A stretch of 64,000 nt of DNA, taken from contig NZ_CP092106.1 of assembly GCF_029016485.1 (NCBI RefSeq), forward strand, positions 1,798,001-1,862,000, in the 5' to 3' direction. The DNA is from Vibrio sp. JC009 (GTDB lineage: Bacteria > Pseudomonadota > Gammaproteobacteria > Enterobacterales > Vibrionaceae). The notes under the pieces were generated by a model. That model ran no database searches. It worked only from the letters and a program-made list of their open reading frames with translations, and was not told the origin of the DNA. Both the position numbers and the translations under genes were made by a program. Positions 10,082 to 19,419 of the stretch are shown piece after piece (positions within the stretch are counted from its first letter, which is position 1; the number at the start of each line of letters is the position of its first letter).

Positions 10082-11320
10082 CAGGGCAACCGCATGAGTG
10101 CTCAGCTTTTCGCCACCTGACTAAAACCTGCATTTAAAACGGTTTCCAGCATTGATGTATTCATCATGCATCGCTTTTGTTTTCCAACAATGCTCACCTT
10201 TGTCGGTTCAGCACGAAGCATATTCAGGCTCATATGACGCAGACAAGATAAGTTTTCTGCACCATGATCTTTATATATCTGGCAGGCGTCTTCACCCATA
10301 CTGACATCAAGAACCCAATGCATGGACTCTATGCCCCAATGCTCTCTTACCGCTGCTAAGGCTTGCTCTGCGCTAAGAGCCTTGGAACTGATGTAGTAAC
10401 GATATTCAAGGTCAACCGCTTTTCCTTTTTCAAGGCGGAAGTTCTCAACCATTACGATACTTTTCAGGCCTTTCCAGCGTGAGAAATTACCTCCAAGATC
10501 TTTGCTGTCAAAGACATAACATTGACGAGATTCAATACGTCCGTGTCCATTTTCTAAGGAGATTGTCTCTGGCATATTAGCCCGCTGAGCTGAAAAGGCA
10601 TTTTCCACTGCTTTTCGGAGTTTCCCTTGATTACTTTTTACTGCAAGTAAGTAATCTCCACCTTTGTCTACAATGGCTTTGGCTATTTTGGTCTGGCATG
10701 CCATTGCATCAATCGTGACTAAAGCTCCTTTGATATCAAGCATTTCTATCAGCTCTGGGATCGCTGTTATCTCATTGCTTTTTTGATCGGTTTTGAGCTG
10801 TCCAAGCACCAATTTATTTGAGGAAGCATACGCACTAATCATATGGATGGTGCTGGCTCTATCTTCGCGGTTGTATGATCCACGAAGCGTTTTTCCGTCA
10901 ATAGCTACCACTTGACCTTCTGTCAGCGTGTGTACCGATGACATCCAATTGACGAAACATTCATGAAACTGTTCAGGTTCAATAGTGGAGATAATTCGAG
11001 CGATGGTATCGTCGGCGGGAATACCTTCTATAAACAATCCATTACGTTTAAACCAGTCATGATGCCCAAGAATGTATTCTCGAATATCAAACCAACCTTT
11101 AGCACCTGCTATTACCGCACACAATGAGCCAAACAGGACATCAAATAGGCAATAAGTAACTTTTGCACTCTGACGTTGGTCGGTTATTGGTTGAAAATGT
11201 TCTTTGAAGTGGTCAATGTGCATGGTGTTCTCCCTAAAAGGAGAGTATATGATCACAGCTAGATGTGATCGTCAAATCGATCTTACTTTTTGCTTAAAAA
11301 ATACTCACGATCTCACCCTG
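10082..11320 (-). mobile_element. ISAs1-family insertion sequence, inner copy 1
   Basis: 1239 bp. The left end CAGGGCAACCGCATGAGTG is matched, imperfectly inverted, by the right end ACTCACGATCTCACCCTG. The flanking duplication is gggcaagatt at 10072-10081 and 11321-11330. It carries one intact transposase. It appears identical along its length to the copy at 12541-13779, so at least one of the two insertions is very recent. It is inserted 12 bp inside the left end of the outer ISAs1 element. Confidence 0.92.
10102..11223 (-). CDS. ISAs1-family transposase (copy 1, intact)
   Basis: 373 residues from the ATG at 11223. An upstream in-frame start (11256) lies within the element's terminal region, while 11223 has the ribosome site AGGGAGA, so I prefer the latter. 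DDE catalytic blocks are visible: VVAIDGKTLRGS (first Asp), LVTIDAMACQTKIA (second Asp) and HWGIESMHWVLDVSMGEDACQ (Glu). The N-terminal DDE_Tnp_1-associated region DQRQSAKVTYCLFDVLFGSLCAVIAG is typical of ISAs1. The ribosome site lies in a short hairpin (TCTCC/GGAGA). Full length and apparently functional. Confidence 0.93.
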   Translation of the reverse strand: MHIDHFKEHFQPITDQRQSAKVTYCLFDVLFGSLCAVIAGAKGWFDIREYILGHHDWFKRNGLFIEGIPADDTIARIISTIEPEQFHECFVNWMSSVHTLTEGQVVAIDGKTLRGSYNREDRASTIHMISAYASSNKLVLGQLKTDQKSNEITAIPELIEMLDIKGALVTIDAMACQTKIAKAIVDKGGDYLLAVKSNQGKLRKAVENAFSAQRANMPETISLENGHGRIESRQCYVFDSKDLGGNFSRWKGLKSIVMVENFRLEKGKAVDLEYRYYISSKALSAEQALAAVREHWGIESMHWVLDVSMGEDACQIYKDHGAENLSCLRHMSLNMLRAEPTKVSIVGKQKRCMMNTSMLETVLNAGFSQVAKS

Positions 11321-11387
11321 GGGCAAGATTACGATGCCCCTTGCCCTGCAAGGACTTGAGAACACGGAAAATTCATGAACATCCCCG

Positions 11388-12511
11388 TCAATAAAGGCTT
11401 GCCAATACCTTCAAAAGGTACTCAGAATCCATCGCACACATCGCTCTTTTGTGTTTAATGCTCGCTTTCAAAGTCGTTTCACTCTTCAGCATTTTTAAAC
11501 ACATCTGCCTGATCCTTGCGAAGTTCTCTGCACTCTCTTCCACCCGTTTTCGGCAAGCATCTTCACCAAATTCGGTATCCAGGCTCCAGTGCATCGACTC
11601 TACTAACCAGTGTGAACGCGTTGCATTTAACAATTCCTTAGCATTTAAATCCTTCGAGCTAATGTAATATCTCACCGTAATTTCTGACTCTTTCGCTACG
11701 GGTTCTTCTTGTCTCACGGAAACAACGATGCCCATCGTTTTTAGCTCAGGCCAATCGAATTCTAAATCACCTAACACGCTTAAATCTGTGTTTGTTAGTG
11801 CCAACCTGCTTTCTAACCTGCCACGTGATTTTTCTTGGGTGCTGTAAGAATCACCTTCGTGGTTTTGTAGCATGCTCATATCAAAATAATTATCGAATGC
11901 CTGCTCTAGGCGACCTTGATTGCCTTTCACTGCAAGTAAATAATCAGCGTTTTTTTCAGCACTTTTTGAGCAATTTTCTTTTGGCATCCCATGGCGTCAA
12001 TGGTAACCAGACAACCAGATATATCAAGCAGTTCGAGTAACTCTGGGATAGCGGTGATCTCATTGGATTTCTCGTAAACTTTATGTTGTCCGAGGCTCAC
12101 CCCATTTTCAGTGGCAAACGCATTGACCATGTGAATCGCGCCAAGTCCACGAGAATCATCATAAGAGCCCCTGACAGTTTTACCGTCTATAGCAACGACT
12201 TCACCTTTGGTAAGCTCACAGCAATCCTTCATCCACTCGATAAAGCACTTTTGTAGTCGGGTTGCACTAATCATTCCCATCGTTCTGGCTATCGTCGAGG
12301 TTGATGGGACGCCATGACTAAAATCACCAAATCGCTTTAAGAACTCCAGCCGGGCCTCTCCATAAAGGCTGATTGCTTTCCAGTCATCCTGACCAGAAAG
12401 TACTGCACAAATTGTTAACAGAATGATATCAGTTAACTTGTGTTCGACTTTGCCTTTTTGTCGGTAATCTGGAATGACATCGAAATGCATAAATGGGTGC
12501 TGGTTACTCAT
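11388..12511 (-). pseudogene. ISAs1-family transposase of the outer element, frameshifted
   Basis: The protein starts at the ATG at 12511 (MSNQHPFMHFDVIPDYRQ) and is colinear with the damaged copy at 16580-17704. The frame is lost at a run of seven T on the plus strand (11950-11956), where the other copy has one more base. The downstream frame (KNADYLLAVKGNQGRLEQ to the stop at 11388) carries the catalytic Glu region HWLVESMHWSLDTEFGEDACR. The first half has VVAIDGKTVRGS and LVTIDAMGCQKKIA. It is about 370 codons if rejoined. The lesion is a single-base deletion, so the outer element is probably no longer autonomous. Confidence 0.85.
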
Positions 12512-12540
12512 TGTTGGGACCTCCAAATAGTTTATGGAGG

Positions 12541-13779
12541 CAGGGCAACCGCATGAGTGCTCAGCTTTTCGCCACCTGACTAAAACCTGCATTTAAAACG
12601 GTTTCCAGCATTGATGTATTCATCATGCATCGCTTTTGTTTTCCAACAATGCTCACCTTTGTCGGTTCAGCACGAAGCATATTCAGGCTCATATGACGCA
12701 GACAAGATAAGTTTTCTGCACCATGATCTTTATATATCTGGCAGGCGTCTTCACCCATACTGACATCAAGAACCCAATGCATGGACTCTATGCCCCAATG
12801 CTCTCTTACCGCTGCTAAGGCTTGCTCTGCGCTAAGAGCCTTGGAACTGATGTAGTAACGATATTCAAGGTCAACCGCTTTTCCTTTTTCAAGGCGGAAG
12901 TTCTCAACCATTACGATACTTTTCAGGCCTTTCCAGCGTGAGAAATTACCTCCAAGATCTTTGCTGTCAAAGACATAACATTGACGAGATTCAATACGTC
13001 CGTGTCCATTTTCTAAGGAGATTGTCTCTGGCATATTAGCCCGCTGAGCTGAAAAGGCATTTTCCACTGCTTTTCGGAGTTTCCCTTGATTACTTTTTAC
13101 TGCAAGTAAGTAATCTCCACCTTTGTCTACAATGGCTTTGGCTATTTTGGTCTGGCATGCCATTGCATCAATCGTGACTAAAGCTCCTTTGATATCAAGC
13201 ATTTCTATCAGCTCTGGGATCGCTGTTATCTCATTGCTTTTTTGATCGGTTTTGAGCTGTCCAAGCACCAATTTATTTGAGGAAGCATACGCACTAATCA
13301 TATGGATGGTGCTGGCTCTATCTTCGCGGTTGTATGATCCACGAAGCGTTTTTCCGTCAATAGCTACCACTTGACCTTCTGTCAGCGTGTGTACCGATGA
13401 CATCCAATTGACGAAACATTCATGAAACTGTTCAGGTTCAATAGTGGAGATAATTCGAGCGATGGTATCGTCGGCGGGAATACCTTCTATAAACAATCCA
13501 TTACGTTTAAACCAGTCATGATGCCCAAGAATGTATTCTCGAATATCAAACCAACCTTTAGCACCTGCTATTACCGCACACAATGAGCCAAACAGGACAT
13601 CAAATAGGCAATAAGTAACTTTTGCACTCTGACGTTGGTCGGTTATTGGTTGAAAATGTTCTTTGAAGTGGTCAATGTGCATGGTGTTCTCCCTAAAAGG
13701 AGAGTATATGATCACAGCTAGATGTGATCGTCAAATCGATCTTACTTTTTGCTTAAAAAATACTCACGATCTCACCCTG
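12541..13779 (-). mobile_element. ISAs1-family insertion sequence, inner copy 2
   Basis: 1239 bp, the same ends and internal sequence as the copy at 10082-11320. The flanking 10-bp duplication is tttatggagg at 12531-12540 and 13780-13789. It lies about 30 bp upstream of the frameshifted transposase start of the outer element, so it also separates that gene from its promoter. The matching uninterrupted sequence is visible in the second damaged copy at about 17723-17737 (agtttatggaggtattt). Confidence 0.92.
12561..13682 (-). CDS. ISAs1-family transposase (copy 2, intact)
   Basis: 373 residues from the ATG at 13682, apparently identical in protein sequence to the copy at 10102-11223, with the same three catalytic blocks and the same hairpin around the ribosome site. 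Identity implies recent duplication, or gene conversion, of this insertion sequence within the genome. Confidence 0.93.
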   Translation of the reverse strand: MHIDHFKEHFQPITDQRQSAKVTYCLFDVLFGSLCAVIAGAKGWFDIREYILGHHDWFKRNGLFIEGIPADDTIARIISTIEPEQFHECFVNWMSSVHTLTEGQVVAIDGKTLRGSYNREDRASTIHMISAYASSNKLVLGQLKTDQKSNEITAIPELIEMLDIKGALVTIDAMACQTKIAKAIVDKGGDYLLAVKSNQGKLRKAVENAFSAQRANMPETISLENGHGRIESRQCYVFDSKDLGGNFSRWKGLKSIVMVENFRLEKGKAVDLEYRYYISSKALSAEQALAAVREHWGIESMHWVLDVSMGEDACQIYKDHGAENLSCLRHMSLNMLRAEPTKVSIVGKQKRCMMNTSMLETVLNAGFSQVAKS

Positions 13780-13789
13780 TTTATGGAGG

Positions 13790-14160
13790 TATTTAAAAAC
13801 ACTGAAAATGATCTACAAATCGATCATTAACGAATTAATTGTTATGTGATAACACTAACTACTAAGATTCAAAAAACGAGAACTCACTGGCCCACAAACC
13901 CTTTAAACATGGGCATGTACATGAATTTTCCCTGCCAGGCTTGGCGTGGGTCTTGTATTATTGAAATGTGGTCCAAAAGGCTTAATCCGTTCATGACTTG
14001 GAATCTCAACTGTAAAAAACAGTATATGATCACAGCGAGTTTAGATCGTCAAATCGATCATTATTTTGTTTGCAATTTTGAGTGGTTGGCGATAAGTTTA
14101 GTTAAATTTTCTTCTCGATTGAGCCCTTATTCCATAAGGCTTTTTCATGATCTTGCCCTG
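13790..14160. other. Right arm of the outer ISAs1 element, chimeric
   Basis: No credible gene. The first 150 bp are colinear with the region upstream of the second damaged transposase (17728-17877), including TGTACATGAATTTTCCCTG. Around 14021-14062 the sequence (agtatatgatcacagcgag, then tcgtcaaatcgatca) closely resembles the promoter-side end of the intact inner IS (about 11245-11283). The arm then ends in ATCTTGCCCTG. It therefore appears to join the ends of two different ISAs1 relatives. Confidence 0.6.
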
Positions 14161-14177
14161 TTAATTAGGTATCGTTA

Positions 14178-15422
14178 TTACACCGTTTCTTTGATTAGTC
14201 TTTTCATTGTTAACATAAATAGAAGCATATTAATCGCGTTCACATGATAACTATAAAATGGTTGAAATAGCGCAATGACAATTGAAATTGAAAAAAACAG
14301 AGATAAATAGAACAAATTTCCTTTTGCGAAAAACTTAAACACTCTATAACTGATATACAAAAAAAATGTTAATCCGAGAAAACCGTATTCACCAAGAATA
14401 GAAGCAATATTACTATCATAAATGCCTTTCAACTCTTCAAAAAATGACATAGAAGACACTCCTATAAGATAATATACAGGACTATTTTCAGATAACACTG
14501 TACCAAAATTTCCTGGCCCTACTCCTATCGGAAAGTTATCTAATGCTATGTCGAATCCTAGATATAACATAATAAATCTTATGTATCTTGATCTTTCAAT
14601 GTCGAAAAACTCAGAAAAGTTCCTTATGGTTTCTGTAATAAAAAATGAATCTTTAATCTTATCATAAGAGAGTATAAGTATAATGGCAGTTGCAAAAAAT
14701 AATAAATATTTAAGCATCCTTAATCTCAGAAAACAAAACATAGTAGAGATAATAACGACAAATAAACCCGTCCTTGAAGTACTATATATTACTGTACAAA
14801 AAGCTAACATCATCAATACATATTTTAACCACGTTTTTTTGCTATCAAAAAGAATAACCGAATAATAGAGTGATAAAAATATTGCGAGATCATTTGGTTT
14901 AAATTGAAACCCTATGAGCCTTGTTCTTTCTATTTCATGAACGCCTACTGCTACAGAAAAAATATGTGGTTCCACTAAACTAAGCCCCGCGCCTACAAGA
15001 GAAACCAAAAAAACCACATTCATAATATACATTTCCACACCATCAACTTTTTCTTCTGTGCTAATAGAAAACAGATAAAATGGAATGAAATATATAAAAA
15101 ATTTCACATTAATAAATGATTGTGCAATAACTACAAACCAATTAACACTCCATCCATTATAATAATTTATAATAACCCCGTAAAGTATGGATATGACAGG
15201 AAGAATCATAACAAATAAAACTGTAGTGTATGATATTTTTATAGCATAAAACAATACCAAAACATATATAGATATTATTAGGCATTCATCCACCAAGTTA
15301 AAAAACCAAAGATTTACAAACCTATTGGTCAAATAGCCTTGTATATTAGTAAATACACAGAACAATAAAAATAATTGAACCTTATAATCGAAGTATAATT
15401 TGTTAAATTTTAAGTAATTCAT
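14178..15422 (-). CDS. Wzy-like O-antigen/capsule polymerase
   Basis: 414 residues with about ten to twelve predicted membrane spans. A large loop in the middle to C-terminal part contains GFDIALDNFPIGVGPGNFGTVLSENSP (about residues 290-315). The PIGVGPGNF phrase is characteristic of O-antigen ligase/polymerase (Wzy/WaaL) periplasmic loops. These enzymes join undecaprenyl-linked repeats on the periplasmic face. Gene context with Wzx, Wzc and Wza homologues favours polymerase over ligase. The sequence is strongly AT-rich. The stop codon lies about 10 bp from the outer ISAs1 target site, so the coding region was just spared. Confidence 0.75.
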   Translation of the reverse strand: MNYLKFNKLYFDYKVQLFLLFCVFTNIQGYLTNRFVNLWFFNLVDECLIISIYVLVLFYAIKISYTTVLFVMILPVISILYGVIINYYNGWSVNWFVVIAQSFINVKFFIYFIPFYLFSISTEEKVDGVEMYIMNVVFLVSLVGAGLSLVEPHIFSVAVGVHEIERTRLIGFQFKPNDLAIFLSLYYSVILFDSKKTWLKYVLMMLAFCTVIYSTSRTGLFVVIISTMFCFLRLRMLKYLLFFATAIILILSYDKIKDSFFITETIRNFSEFFDIERSRYIRFIMLYLGFDIALDNFPIGVGPGNFGTVLSENSPVYYLIGVSSMSFFEELKGIYDSNIASILGEYGFLGLTFFLYISYRVFKFFAKGNLFYLSLFFSISIVIALFQPFYSYHVNAINMLLFMLTMKRLIKETV

Positions 15423-15506
15423 TTATTGTCCAAAGCCATCAGCAACAGATAAACAATTCATACACTCCGATTCCAACTTTTAGAATTAAAATATACATCT
15501 ATTTTA

Positions 15507-16379
15507 TTATTGTGTTAGTCTATATATACTCTTTAGTAAATTATTTTTGTACAATTCAGTTGAAAATAGTAATTTATTAACACTTAAAATAGTAACTACA
15601 AATGCAATCATAGCGAATACGAAATTTTTAGTTTTACCATAGTGTTGTTTTACAATACAGTTACCTTGGGATATTTGTAACCTTGATTTTTCTTTGTTAT
15701 TCCATTTTTGTAGAGAACTAGCTCCTCCAATATGGATTATTCTTGTATTATTTAATTTAATACCATTATTAAACCCCATCAAATTTAGCTTTATCATGAA
15801 ATCTAAGTCTTCCCCATACATAAATATGTTCTTTGAGAACCCCCCCGCCTTTAAAAATAGCTCTTTAGAAATCATAAAAAATGCACCATTTACATAATTT
15901 ATTCTAGTAACACTCCCTTTCAAAAGGTTATTCTTTATAGCGTTCGATAATCTAATAAGTGGGTGGGGGAAATAAAAATACCCTGCCGAATTTTCTTGAT
16001 ATGATTTATCTGTATTCAATAACGTGCCTGTGCAAAAATCACAATCATTGTTGAGATAGTATTCAGATATCTTAGTAATAGCATTGTCAATCAATAAAGT
16101 ATCATTATTTAATAGAACCACGAATTTATTAGAAATAGAATTTATCAGTATATTATGAGCGACCCCAAAACCATAATTCTTTTCCATTCTTATGATGTTA
16201 AAAAAATCGTTTCTATCACGATAAGACTCAATCGCTTCATATTCACTGTCTAACGAATTATTATCCACGACGAAGATATCAAACTTATCTACACACTCAT
16301 GTTCCTTCATTGAACTTAAACAGTCAATTGTTAAATTTGACTTATTATATTGAAGTATAATTACTGCAATTTTATCCAT
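15507..16379 (-). CDS. glycosyltransferase family 2 protein
   Basis: 290 residues. GT-A/GT2 signatures: IILQYNKSNLTIDCL at the N-terminus, FDIFVVDNNS, KNYGFGVAHN, VVLLNNDTLL (the DXD-like metal site NND), then YVNGAFFMISKELF and MYGEDLDFMIKL. This pattern resembles rhamnosyltransferase-type GT2 enzymes. A C-terminal hydrophobic stretch (FVFAMIAFVVTILSV) may anchor it to the inner membrane. Very AT-rich. The transferred sugar is unknown; rhamnose is plausible given rfbBACD. Confidence 0.8.
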   Translation of the reverse strand: MDKIAVIILQYNKSNLTIDCLSSMKEHECVDKFDIFVVDNNSLDSEYEAIESYRDRNDFFNIIRMEKNYGFGVAHNILINSISNKFVVLLNNDTLLIDNAITKISEYYLNNDCDFCTGTLLNTDKSYQENSAGYFYFPHPLIRLSNAIKNNLLKGSVTRINYVNGAFFMISKELFLKAGGFSKNIFMYGEDLDFMIKLNLMGFNNGIKLNNTRIIHIGGASSLQKWNNKEKSRLQISQGNCIVKQHYGKTKNFVFAMIAFVVTILSVNKLLFSTELYKNNLLKSIYRLTQ

Positions 16380-16464
16380 TAAGCACTCACATATATAATA
16401 AAGAAATAAATCTAAATGACCTCCGACTGAGCCGGAGGCTTATTAGGTTGCGCCCTAAAAGGGC

Positions 16465-17877
16465 CAGGGCAAGATTACGAAACCCCTTGCCCTGCAAGGA
16501 CTTGAGAAAGATAGGCGTTACTTCTGTTCGCCTTCTTCTGTTTCCTCTTTATCCCACGGAAAATTCATGAACATCCCCGTCAATAAAGGCTTGCCAATAC
16601 CTTCAAAAGGTACTCAGAATCCATCGCACACATCGCTCTTTTGTGTTTAATGCTCGCTTTCAAAGTCGTTTCACTCTTCAGCATGTTTAAACACATCTGC
16701 CTGATCCTTGCGAAGTTCTCTGCACGCTCTTCCACCCGTTTTCGGCAAGCATCTTCACCAAATTCGGTATCCAGGCTCCAGTGCATCGACTCTACTAACC
16801 AGTGTGAACGCGTTGCATTTAACAATTCCTTAGCATTTAAATCCTTCGAGCTAATGTAATATCTCACCGTAATTTCTGACTCTTTCGCTACGGCTTCTTC
16901 TTGTCTCACGGAAACAACGATACCCATTGTTTTTAGCTCTGGCCAATCAAACTCTAAGTCACCTAATACACTCAAATCTGTGTTTGTTAATGCCAACCTC
17001 GTTTCTTGTCTGCCACGTGATTTTTCTTGCGTGCTGTAAGAATCACCATCGTGTTTTTGCAGCATACTCATATCGAAATAATTGTCGAATGCCTGCTCCA
17101 GGCGACCTTGATTGCCTTTCACTGCAAGTAAATAATCAGCGTTTTTATCCAGCACTTTTTGAGCAATTTTCTTTTGGCATCCCATTGCGTCAATGGTAAG
17201 CAGACAACCAGATATATCAAGCAGCTCGAGTAACTCTGGAATAGCGGTGATCTCATTAGATTTCTCGTAAACTTTATGTTGTCCGAGACTCACACCATTT
17301 TAAGTCGCAAAAGCGTTGACTATGTGAATAGCACCAAGTCCGCGGGAATCATCATAAGAGCCCCTGACAGTTTTACCGTCAATAGCAACGACTTCACCTT
17401 TGGTCAGCTCACAGCAATCTTTCATCCACTCGATAAAGCACTTTTGTAGTCGGGCTGCACTAATCATTCCCATCGTTCTGGCTATCGTCGATGTTGAAGG
17501 GACACCATGACTAAAATCACCAAATCGCTTCAGGAACTCCAACCGGGCTTCACCATAAAGGCTGATTGCTTTCCAGTCATCCTGACCAGAAAGCACTGCA
17601 CAAATTGTTAACAGAATGATATCAGTTAACTTGTGCTCGACTTTGCCTTTTTGTCGGTAATCTGGAATAACATCGAAATGCATAAATGGGTGCTGGTTAC
17701 TCATTGTTGGACCTCCAAATAGTTTATGGAGGTATTTAAAAACACTGAAAATGATCTACAAATCGATCATTAACGAATTGATTGTTATGTGATAACGCTA
17801 ACCACTAAGATTCAAAAATTGAGAACTCACCAGCTCACAAACCCTTTAAACATGGGCATGTACATGAATTTTCCCTG
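16465..17877 (-). mobile_element. Second copy of the outer-type ISAs1 element, remnant
   Basis: The left border CAGGGCAAGATTACGA and following sequence match the outer element at 10070. An internal boundary (ACGGAAAATTCATGAACAT at about 16556) is mirrored by ATGTACATGAATTTTCCCTG ending at 17877. No matching target duplication is visible at either candidate pair of ends, so the boundaries are uncertain and the copy may have been rearranged. Compared with the first copy it keeps about 48 bp (16511-16558 region) that the first has lost. It lies between the GT2 gene and ugd. The first 30 bp hold a 9-bp palindrome, CAGGGCAAG and CTTGCCCTG. Confidence 0.7.
16580..17704 (-). pseudogene. ISAs1-family transposase, nonsense mutation
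   Basis: Starts at the ATG at 17704 and is colinear with the frameshifted copy at 11388-12511. Reading continues in frame past a TAA at 17300-17302, where the sister copy has GAA (phrase NAFATENGVSLG), so a single G-to-T change truncates the protein after 134 residues. The remainder, with IDAMGCQKKIA and HWLVESMHWSLDTEFGEDACR, is intact to the stop at 16580. The two relatives of this transposase in the window are thus inactivated by different lesions. Confidence 0.88.
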
Positions 17878-17986
17878 AGTCTCAAGTCTTTCATGGCTCT
17901 TTTTTTGAGTGAAACATGAGTCACCCTCATAGCTTTGCATTTACTAGAAAACTTATTTACCCAAGAACTTTAACCACCTAGATTTA

Positions 17987-19153
17987 TCAATCTTTTCTAA
18001 ATAAATCTCGGGTGTAAACTTTTTCGATTACGTCTTCCAATTCTTTAACTACTCTATTCGCAACGATAATATCTGAAGAAGCTTTAAACTCTTCCAGGTC
18101 ATTTATTACTTTTGAATGAAAAAAGTCTTTCTCATGTAATACTGGCTCATAAACAACAACCTCAACCCCCTTAGCTTTAATTCGCTTCATAATTCCTTGA
18201 ATTGATGACGCTCTAAAGTTATCTGAGCCAGCTTTCATGATTAGTCGGTAGATGCCCACTACTTTGGGTTGTTTGTTTAGAATAGAAAATGCGATATGGT
18301 CTTTTCGGGTGGTGTTCGAATCAACTATAGCTTGAACAAGATTATTAGGAACATCCTCAAAGTTACGTAAAAGTTGTTTCGTATCCTTAGGTAAGCAATA
18401 TCCACCATAGCCAAATGAAGGGTTGTTATAGTGATTACCAATACGGGGGTCTAGCCCCACTCCTTCGATAATCTGACGTGTATTTAACCCACGGGACTCA
18501 GCATATGTGTCTAATTCATTGAAATATGAAACTCGCATTGCCAAATAGGTATTTGAGAAAAGCTTAACGGCTTCAGCTTCCGTTGATTCAATCAGCAAGG
18601 TTGGAATGTCTTCTTTAATAGCGCCTTCAGCTAATAAACTCGCGAAGGTTTGGGCGCGCTCTGACTGTTCACCAACAATAATTCGGGATGGATAAAGGTT
18701 ATCGTAAAGCGCTTTGCCCTCTCTCAGGAACTCAGGCGAAAAGATAATGTTGTTACAACAAAACTTTTGTTTAATGCGCTTTGTGTAACCCACCGGTACA
18801 GTCGATTTTATTACCATTACCGCTGTTGGGTTTGTTTCCATTACGTCTTTGATTACTGCTTCTACTGAGTTTGTGTTGAAGTAATTGGTTTCAACGTCGT
18901 AATCGGTGGGCGTGGCTATTATGACGAACTCTGCATTTTGGTAAGCGGTTTGTTTGTCTGTAGTGGCAAGGAAGTTGAGTTGTTTGTTTTGCAGGAAGTC
19001 TTCTATTTCTGCATCAACAATTGGGGATATTTTGTCGTTTAGTTTGTCGACTTTTTCTTGGATTATGTCTAGTGCTACTACTTCGTGGTTTTGCGCTAGT
19101 AGCATGGCGTTTGATAGGCCTACGTATCCTGTTCCGGCCACTGCGATTTTCAT
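17987..19153 (-). CDS. ugd: UDP-glucose 6-dehydrogenase
   Basis: 388 residues, the standard length for the short bacterial form. It oxidises UDP-glucose to UDP-glucuronic acid with NAD+. The N-terminal dinucleotide motif is AGTGYVGLS (residues 6-14). Next come [24 protein letters not shown] and the catalytic cysteine in [18 protein letters not shown]. Presence in the locus predicts uronic acid in the polymer. About 270 bp with short palindromes separates it from the upstream wzc-like gene. Confidence 0.95.
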   Translation of the reverse strand: MKIAVAGTGYVGLSNAMLLAQNHEVVALDIIQEKVDKLNDKISPIVDAEIEDFLQNKQLNFLATTDKQTAYQNAEFVIIATPTDYDVETNYFNTNSVEAVIKDVMETNPTAVMVIKSTVPVGYTKRIKQKFCCNNIIFSPEFLREGKALYDNLYPSRIIVGEQSERAQTFASLLAEGAIKEDIPTLLIESTEAEAVKLFSNTYLAMRVSYFNELDTYAESRGLNTRQIIEGVGLDPRIGNHYNNPSFGYGGYCLPKDTKQLLRNFEDVPNNLVQAIVDSNTTRKDHIAFSILNKQPKVVGIYRLIMKAGSDNFRASSIQGIMKRIKAKGVEVVVYEPVLHEKDFFHSKVINDLEEFKASSDIIVANRVVKELEDVIEKVYTRDLFRKD

Positions 19154-19419
19154 TTTGTGTCCTTACTGAGCGTTGAGTTTTTTGGTTATTGGTTTATTTC
19201 GGAGGTATGAACCCCCTCTAACTCCCCCTTGGGAAGGGGGAGAACCATTCTTTGTTTTGGTTGATATCTGTTAGTACGTGTATCTAATCACTTTGCCAGA
19301 TTCCGGATGCTCGCTGGGGCTCGTCCGGAATGACAAACTTTGACTTTGTTTGGTATGGTAAGCATCTGTGTGCTTAACCCCTCCCAGCCTCCCCTTGGAA
19401 AGGGGAGGAGCAAAGTGCT
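19154..19419. repeat. Intergenic cluster of three palindromic repeats
   Basis: Between ugd and the first wzc-like gene there are three hairpin units. One is a short form of the CCCCCTCTAACTCCCCCTT family (19210-19255, arms around a GGG centre). One is an ATTCCGG...CCGGAAT unit (about 19302-19335). One is a short form of the CCCTCCCAGCCTCCCCTT family (19376-19410). All recur elsewhere in the window in longer or related forms. Transcription of the operon must cross them, so they may tune distal expression or RNA stability (inference). Confidence 0.7.

Larger units (their letters stand above)
10060..14170. mobile_element. Nested ISAs1-family complex (outer element with two inner IS copies)
   Basis: An outer element at 10070-14160 starts CAGGGCAAGAT and ends ATCTTGCCCTG, a perfect 11-bp terminal inverted repeat. 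It is flanked by an identical 10-bp target duplication ttaattaggt (10060-10069 and 14161-14170). Inside it sit two 1239-bp copies of another ISAs1 element (10082-11320 and 12541-13779), each with its own 10-bp duplication. Removing both copies and their duplications leaves about 1.59 kb, carrying the frameshifted transposase at 11388-12511. ISAs1 elements are known for CAGGG ends and 8-10-bp duplications. Insertion order is readable: outer first, the two inner copies later. The complex sits between the sulfotransferase and the wzy-like gene, about 10 bp after the latter's stop. Confidence 0.9.

Noticed and set aside
11940..11965. Programmed frameshift in the outer ISAs1 transposase at an A7 run
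   Set aside because: ISAs1 transposases are normally single-frame, and the sister copy reads straight through with one more base and no A7 run; mutation is the simpler view.
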